The notes under the pieces are model-generated. The model saw only the letters and a program-made list of their open reading frames with translations, was not told the DNA's origin and did not search any database. Made by a program: the position numbers and the translations under genes. 64,000 nt of DNA, taken from positions 44,241,131 to 44,305,130 of the forward strand of contig OX359247.1 in assembly GCA_947179485.1 (NCBI GenBank), given 5' to 3'. Every line of letters starts with the position of its first letter. Position 1 is the stretch's first letter. Positions 59,584-64,000 of this stretch are shown here, piece by piece. The stretch is from Allacma fusca (taxonomy: Eukaryota > Arthropoda > Collembola > Symphypleona > Sminthuridae).

Positions 59584-60890
59584 GGATGCGTTTACAAAGT
59601 ATGCGGTTACACTTTACTCCTCTGTCGTCCTGGTTTTCGTCGACGTCGTGTATACAAAAAAGAGCACACAACACTTTTTTCAAAGTAACTACAGTCGAAT
59701 TACGGAGGTTACTTGAGCACAACTTAAAAGGGTAATTAACTCAAAAGGAAAAAACTGTTCCACCATGAAAATCAAATCACCACCCCATTAATTCCTAGAA
59801 TCCCCTCAGGCTTCAAACTTGGAATTAATCGCACACAAACTACAATAATAACAATAATAATAAAAATTTATAAAAAAAGAAAAGAAAAAATCCTACGGAC
59901 ACCTTCCGTCTCTCGGACTAACGATAACAAACTGCGGAGCAAGAATAACACAACTGTAATTCATTCCTCTTTTTTTTCTCGTCGTATCACACAAGTGCTT
60001 ATAGATGATGATATAGTAGATACTGAGTATAGATATACAGGAGGTGTTGAATTGTTGAATTAATTACACAGAGAGAAATAATTCCGCATTTGGCATTGTA
60101 CTCTCACACAACCAGTTGACAGATAAGCATATGCGTGAGACACGGCTCAAATTGAGTAATCCCTTTGAAGTAATAATGTACATCGGCGGAACTCTATCAA
60201 ACTTTTGATTTTCTATTTATGTGTACGTACATATATATATAATTACAACTCTGCCGTACGTATAGGTATCTATCCGTATGCACACACACATACACACACA
60301 CAAAGAATCACACAAAATCACACACGGGTGATAAGGGGCTAGTTTTTTCCACAGCCTCAGCAGCCCACAGTTACATGTGCACTTGTAGATTTCCAATATT
60401 TGATCGAGGTTCGTTGCAAATCTGACACTGAGGATTTTCTCTGTATCTTGCCTTTCCTATGAAATGGTCCAAATTACTGGGACTAACAATAAGTCTAGTA
60501 CTTTAACAGGATATCTTATGTACACAAAAAAATACGGACACTTGAAAATGTTTTGATGGAATGTCTGCAAGGATTAAACATGCCTGACACGGTCGGGATG
60601 ACAAACTCTGCTGATATAAAATTTGACTTTTTATTCCCACATTTCCAACAACTCTCCGTGTCTCTCTCTCTCTCTTTCTGCTCCTCTCTATACCGCTCTG
60701 CTCCTCTCACTCAGCATGGTCTGTGGAGTTGCAAGGAGTCGAGAAAAGTCGGGAGAGGAGTGGAAAAGGTACACGTTGCAGTAGCTCTGTTATATGCATC
60801 TATGTTCAAGCAGTAAGTAAGTATAGAGTTGAGAAAATTATTATTATCCTTTCGTAGACTTACGGAGCAGAACAGTATGAATGCCTCTAT

Positions 60891-60902
60891 GTGAGTGAGT
60901 GA

Positions 60903-60958
<56 letters not shown>
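60891..60958. repeat. (GTGA)n then (GT)n microsatellite
   Basis: About 17 bp of GTGA repeats passing into about 49 bp of pure GT. Confidence 0.95.
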
Positions 60959-60961
<3 letters not shown>

Positions 60962-63932
60962 TGTCTGTAACGGTGAGTGTTATTAGCTAATGATATCAAA
61001 CTATTGACCGGTCTATGTATCTAGCAGTTCCTTCCTAAGGTATCTCCGTACGACGTGTATAAGCCTAATAATAGCTAGTCTTTACACGTTCATAAAAGTA
61101 CGTGGCTACACCGAGCTTTAATGCTGACATTTCCCTTCACTTTAGCTACCTGACTCCTATCAGTAAGGATATTATATATATTTATGTCCGTACACTGTAT
61201 AAGTGAGAACATACGAGTAGAGGACAAAATTCCTCGGGGAATTCTCCTCTACTGACTTCAATCTATCTATCTGTAAATGTGAGTATACATAGATGTGTGT
61301 ACTACATACATATTACCTATACATGTGTACAAGTAAATATACGTATGTAGGTGTGTCTCATACATAACCATGAATGAGCATGGTCTGTATCTACATGTAC
61401 ATATATATTTCCTCACATATCATACACAACAATACATATCTATAGATACTAGTACTGCTCTTGCACAGTATTTGTTCTAGGGTACTGTTTCAAATGAATT
61501 GACTACATAGTTGGGACAGACGAGCAGTAAATACTCTCCGCTCTAAACTAAAGGTTGTGGGAATTGGGATGTACGTAACATAGATTTTATCGATTTTCTC
61601 CACAATTATGCATATAAACGTATGTAATTGTTTTTATGTATGCATTGCTGCACGCACATCCACCTCATCTCCTTCCACTTCCGACAACATGCGAGCAAAC
61701 TATTCTCCAAGTGATGATAACCTTTTTACATACCCATCCTCCTACTTGAATACTTAAACTTGTACTGAGTACTGTACTGGGAAAGCATTTATACGGTAAG
61801 TTTCAAAAAATATCCCTTTCCCGCTACTCCATATATATATATACACACATACACACACACACACAATCCAATCTAATAGACTCCCTATAGACCTTTGCGG
61901 CAATCCCATACAATATTCATCCCATGGATCTGACAGTCTCCCAATCAAAGTTAAATTAAGTTTGTATTACAGTAATCACGAGGATATGAGGGCTCTTTCC
62001 TGGAAATACTATTTATATTCATATACTGGAAATAATTACAATGGGAAACTCCATGGATAGTTTCTGTGACCGTGAGAGAAATAATAGCATCCGCACGGAG
62101 TCTTCAATTTATCATACATTAATTTCCAGTCAAATTAAATTCCCAATGGAGGAACAAAACTCACAAATAATTTTCAAACAATTATTTAATCCTGTGGAAG
62201 TTTTTTTTTTTTGTCTATTTGATTGAATAAATTTATTCCTCCAAACTAAAAAAAAAATCAATCAAAACTTTTCAATGGGAGTTTTCTCTAACAAAATTCT
62301 TAGCTTGAAAGTCTCCTCCTCAAAAAGTAACCATCATTTCAACGGACTAACTTAAAGCTCAGGCACTTGAAAAGAAAACTTGGGATGGAACACTTTCAGG
62401 TGTTGACTCAACTTTCTGCAAAAGACTTGACGCCTCAAACCGACAAGTAGGGTGTGTACTAGGAATGTTATCGAGATATATTCTATCTATGTCTATCTTT
62501 ATACATAATTGCTCAAAAATGTATAATAGCAAATGGTCGTTGAAGATGTACTGCTAAAAAAAATCCCTGGATTTCCATGTAAGCACATATCACAACACTG
62601 ACTGACAGTTATTATCAGCACTTGAAATTTGAATAGAATTATGTTGACCAAATATAGGAGAGATTGTGAGTAATATAGTGAGCACGACACACGGAGTGAG
62701 AGATGAGAGGACAATCAAAAACCTCAAGTCTGACTGGACCTTTAAAATTGGAGAAGCAGAGGGCATGATAGAGATGACGGGCAGAGTTATAAGGTAGAAG
62801 GAGATGTTCGGTTGGAAATAAAATAATCAAGAAGATAATTGTGTGAGAGAGGCGTCAGAGAGAGAGAGAGAGAGAGACGACACTGGAGGATGGAAAGAGT
62901 CTCCGTGGCTACTGTATAGAGTACGTCTGTACACAACCAACTTTCAAACTTGACTCTTTTAAACGATAAATAATACACAAGGAGGACAAGATTCTCTGGC
63001 TCTCCTACAACTACAACTACAACTGTATGATGCTGCTCTTGGAGTTGTACCTACTACCTCTACAACTACACTCCTACCACTGTGGTCAGGTAAGTACATT
63101 CTATGACATAGAAAATCCCTATACCTACACCGTCCATGTATAAAACACATAAAAGCTTCACCACCAATAAGTCTCAGGAAAACCCCTGTAGCCTTTTGAC
63201 TTTTCCCATCAACCCTACACTGTATAGTAGAAGTCAACCGTCATCTCTCAACTAACCTCTACTCCTCTCTGTAACTCCTTCCCCAGGACTGACTCCACTG
63301 GAAAACTAAATTGTAATCAATCTCCACTTACATCCCCAGTCAAGTCTTTAACCTCACCTCCTTTAGTTTACATAATGACAGGACGACGACGGGAGGAGAC
63401 TACAACTCTAGCACAAAACAAGTTTTAACACAGACACACAAACCCACCGAGATCCCATTCAGAGCACTAGGTGTAGGTAGTACAGTATAAGTAATATCTA
63501 TCTATCTGTATGTCCTTATACAGGGCCAAGGACCAGGTTCCAGAATAATGGAAAAGTACAGTGTAGTACTGAAACCTGGGAGCATTGGATACCAGATAGA
63601 AAATCCACCGAGACGAAATTTCAATTTAACTTCTCATTCTTGGGAAACAACACATAACCGTTGCTCTGCTTCCTCTTAGTCCTACTTTCCTACTGTGCTA
63701 TCCAATATCCCCCCACTAACGCCTGTGTACTCCCAACTTCCCACTAACTAACCCGGCTGATAAAAGAAGATGGAGATAGAGGTACGAGAGAATTTTGGTT
63801 CTTCATCTTATACTTACTATGGATAGCTAGTTGAACTGGCTAAGTATAGGGGATATGCACGTAACAAGGGAGAAAAGAGAAAGGAAGAAACTGCATGCGA
63901 AGCAAAAAGTTCCGGAATTTTTCCTTCTCTTT

Positions 63933-63934
<2 letters not shown>

Positions 63935-63976
<42 letters not shown>
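63935..63976. repeat. (CT)n microsatellite
   Basis: CT repeat with one TTT interruption, near the right edge of the window. Confidence 0.93.
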
Positions 63977-63979
<3 letters not shown>

Positions 63980-64000
63980 TCCTCTCCATGTCTTCCTTCT

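Larger units (their letters stand above)
59584..64000 (-). other. 5' flank or further intron of Pka-R2
   Basis: No exon for the RII dimerization/docking domain could be read on the minus strand, although the search was by eye. Contents are microsatellites: a GTGA/GT tract at 60891-60958, a CA tract at about 61842-61864, GA at 62859-62878 and CT at 63935-63976. A promoter for a short Pka-R2 transcript could lie close to 59600-60000 but shows no clear signal. Confidence 0.55.

Noticed and set aside
60553..60816. 87-codon plus-strand frame beginning MMECLQGLNMPD, considered as a hidden gene start
   Set aside because: It runs into a CT tract, lies on the wrong strand for Pka-R2 and has no family resemblance.

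Overview
The window is animal nuclear DNA: AT-rich, rich in microsatellites ((GA)n, (CA)n, TATGTACA-type tetranucleotide tracts), with small exons split by introns from 59 bp to about 22 kb. Protein similarity recalled from known families points to an arthropod. The clearest pointer is the C-terminus [12 protein letters not shown] of the kinase subunit, which is close to the insect Pka-R2 ending. A crustacean such as a copepod is a guess from base composition and repeat style only.

Layout. (1) 1-9000 (+): the 3' part of a cAMP-specific phosphodiesterase of the PDE4/dunce family. Six coding exons (1822-1986, 3024-3123, 3511-3665, 7471-7593, 7870-8052, 8665-9000) give 353 residues covering most of the catalytic domain and the C-terminus. 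The UCR1/UCR2 regulatory exons and the first part of the catalytic domain lie upstream of the window. (2) 9001-9486: an in-frame, Ser/Pro-rich, GC-rich open frame of 162 codons directly after the PDE4 TGA, a candidate stop-codon readthrough extension. (3) 9487-17160: PDE4 3' UTR and AT-rich intergenic DNA with tandem repeats and a hairpin. (4) 17161-18543 (+): a complete four-exon gene for a 293-residue four-helix membrane protein with a PPxY tail; I could not name its family. (5) 18544-25015: AT-rich intergenic DNA. (6) 25016-59583 (-): the type II regulatory subunit of cAMP-dependent protein kinase (Pka-R2). Eight coding exons carry the RRKS inhibitory site, both cyclic-nucleotide-binding domains and the stop. 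The exon for the N-terminal dimerization/docking domain was not found in the window. (7) 59584-64000: upstream, intron or promoter DNA of that gene, rich in repeats.

How the genes relate. PDE4 hydrolyses cAMP and Pka-R2 is the main intracellular cAMP sensor, so the window carries two opposing parts of the same pathway about 16 kb apart, transcribed convergently, with the unrelated-looking membrane protein gene between them.

The most interesting signals are the post-stop extension of PDE4, a GC-AG intron in PDE4, a short Tc1/mariner-like inverted-repeat element in a PDE4 intron, several perfect hairpins, a candidate alternative terminal exon in Pka-R2 that would give a cAMP-blind inhibitor fragment, and an internal ATG in Pka-R2 that would give a form lacking the docking domain. 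All splice sites were assigned by eye from GT/AG signals, reading frame and homology. No expression data or searches were available.
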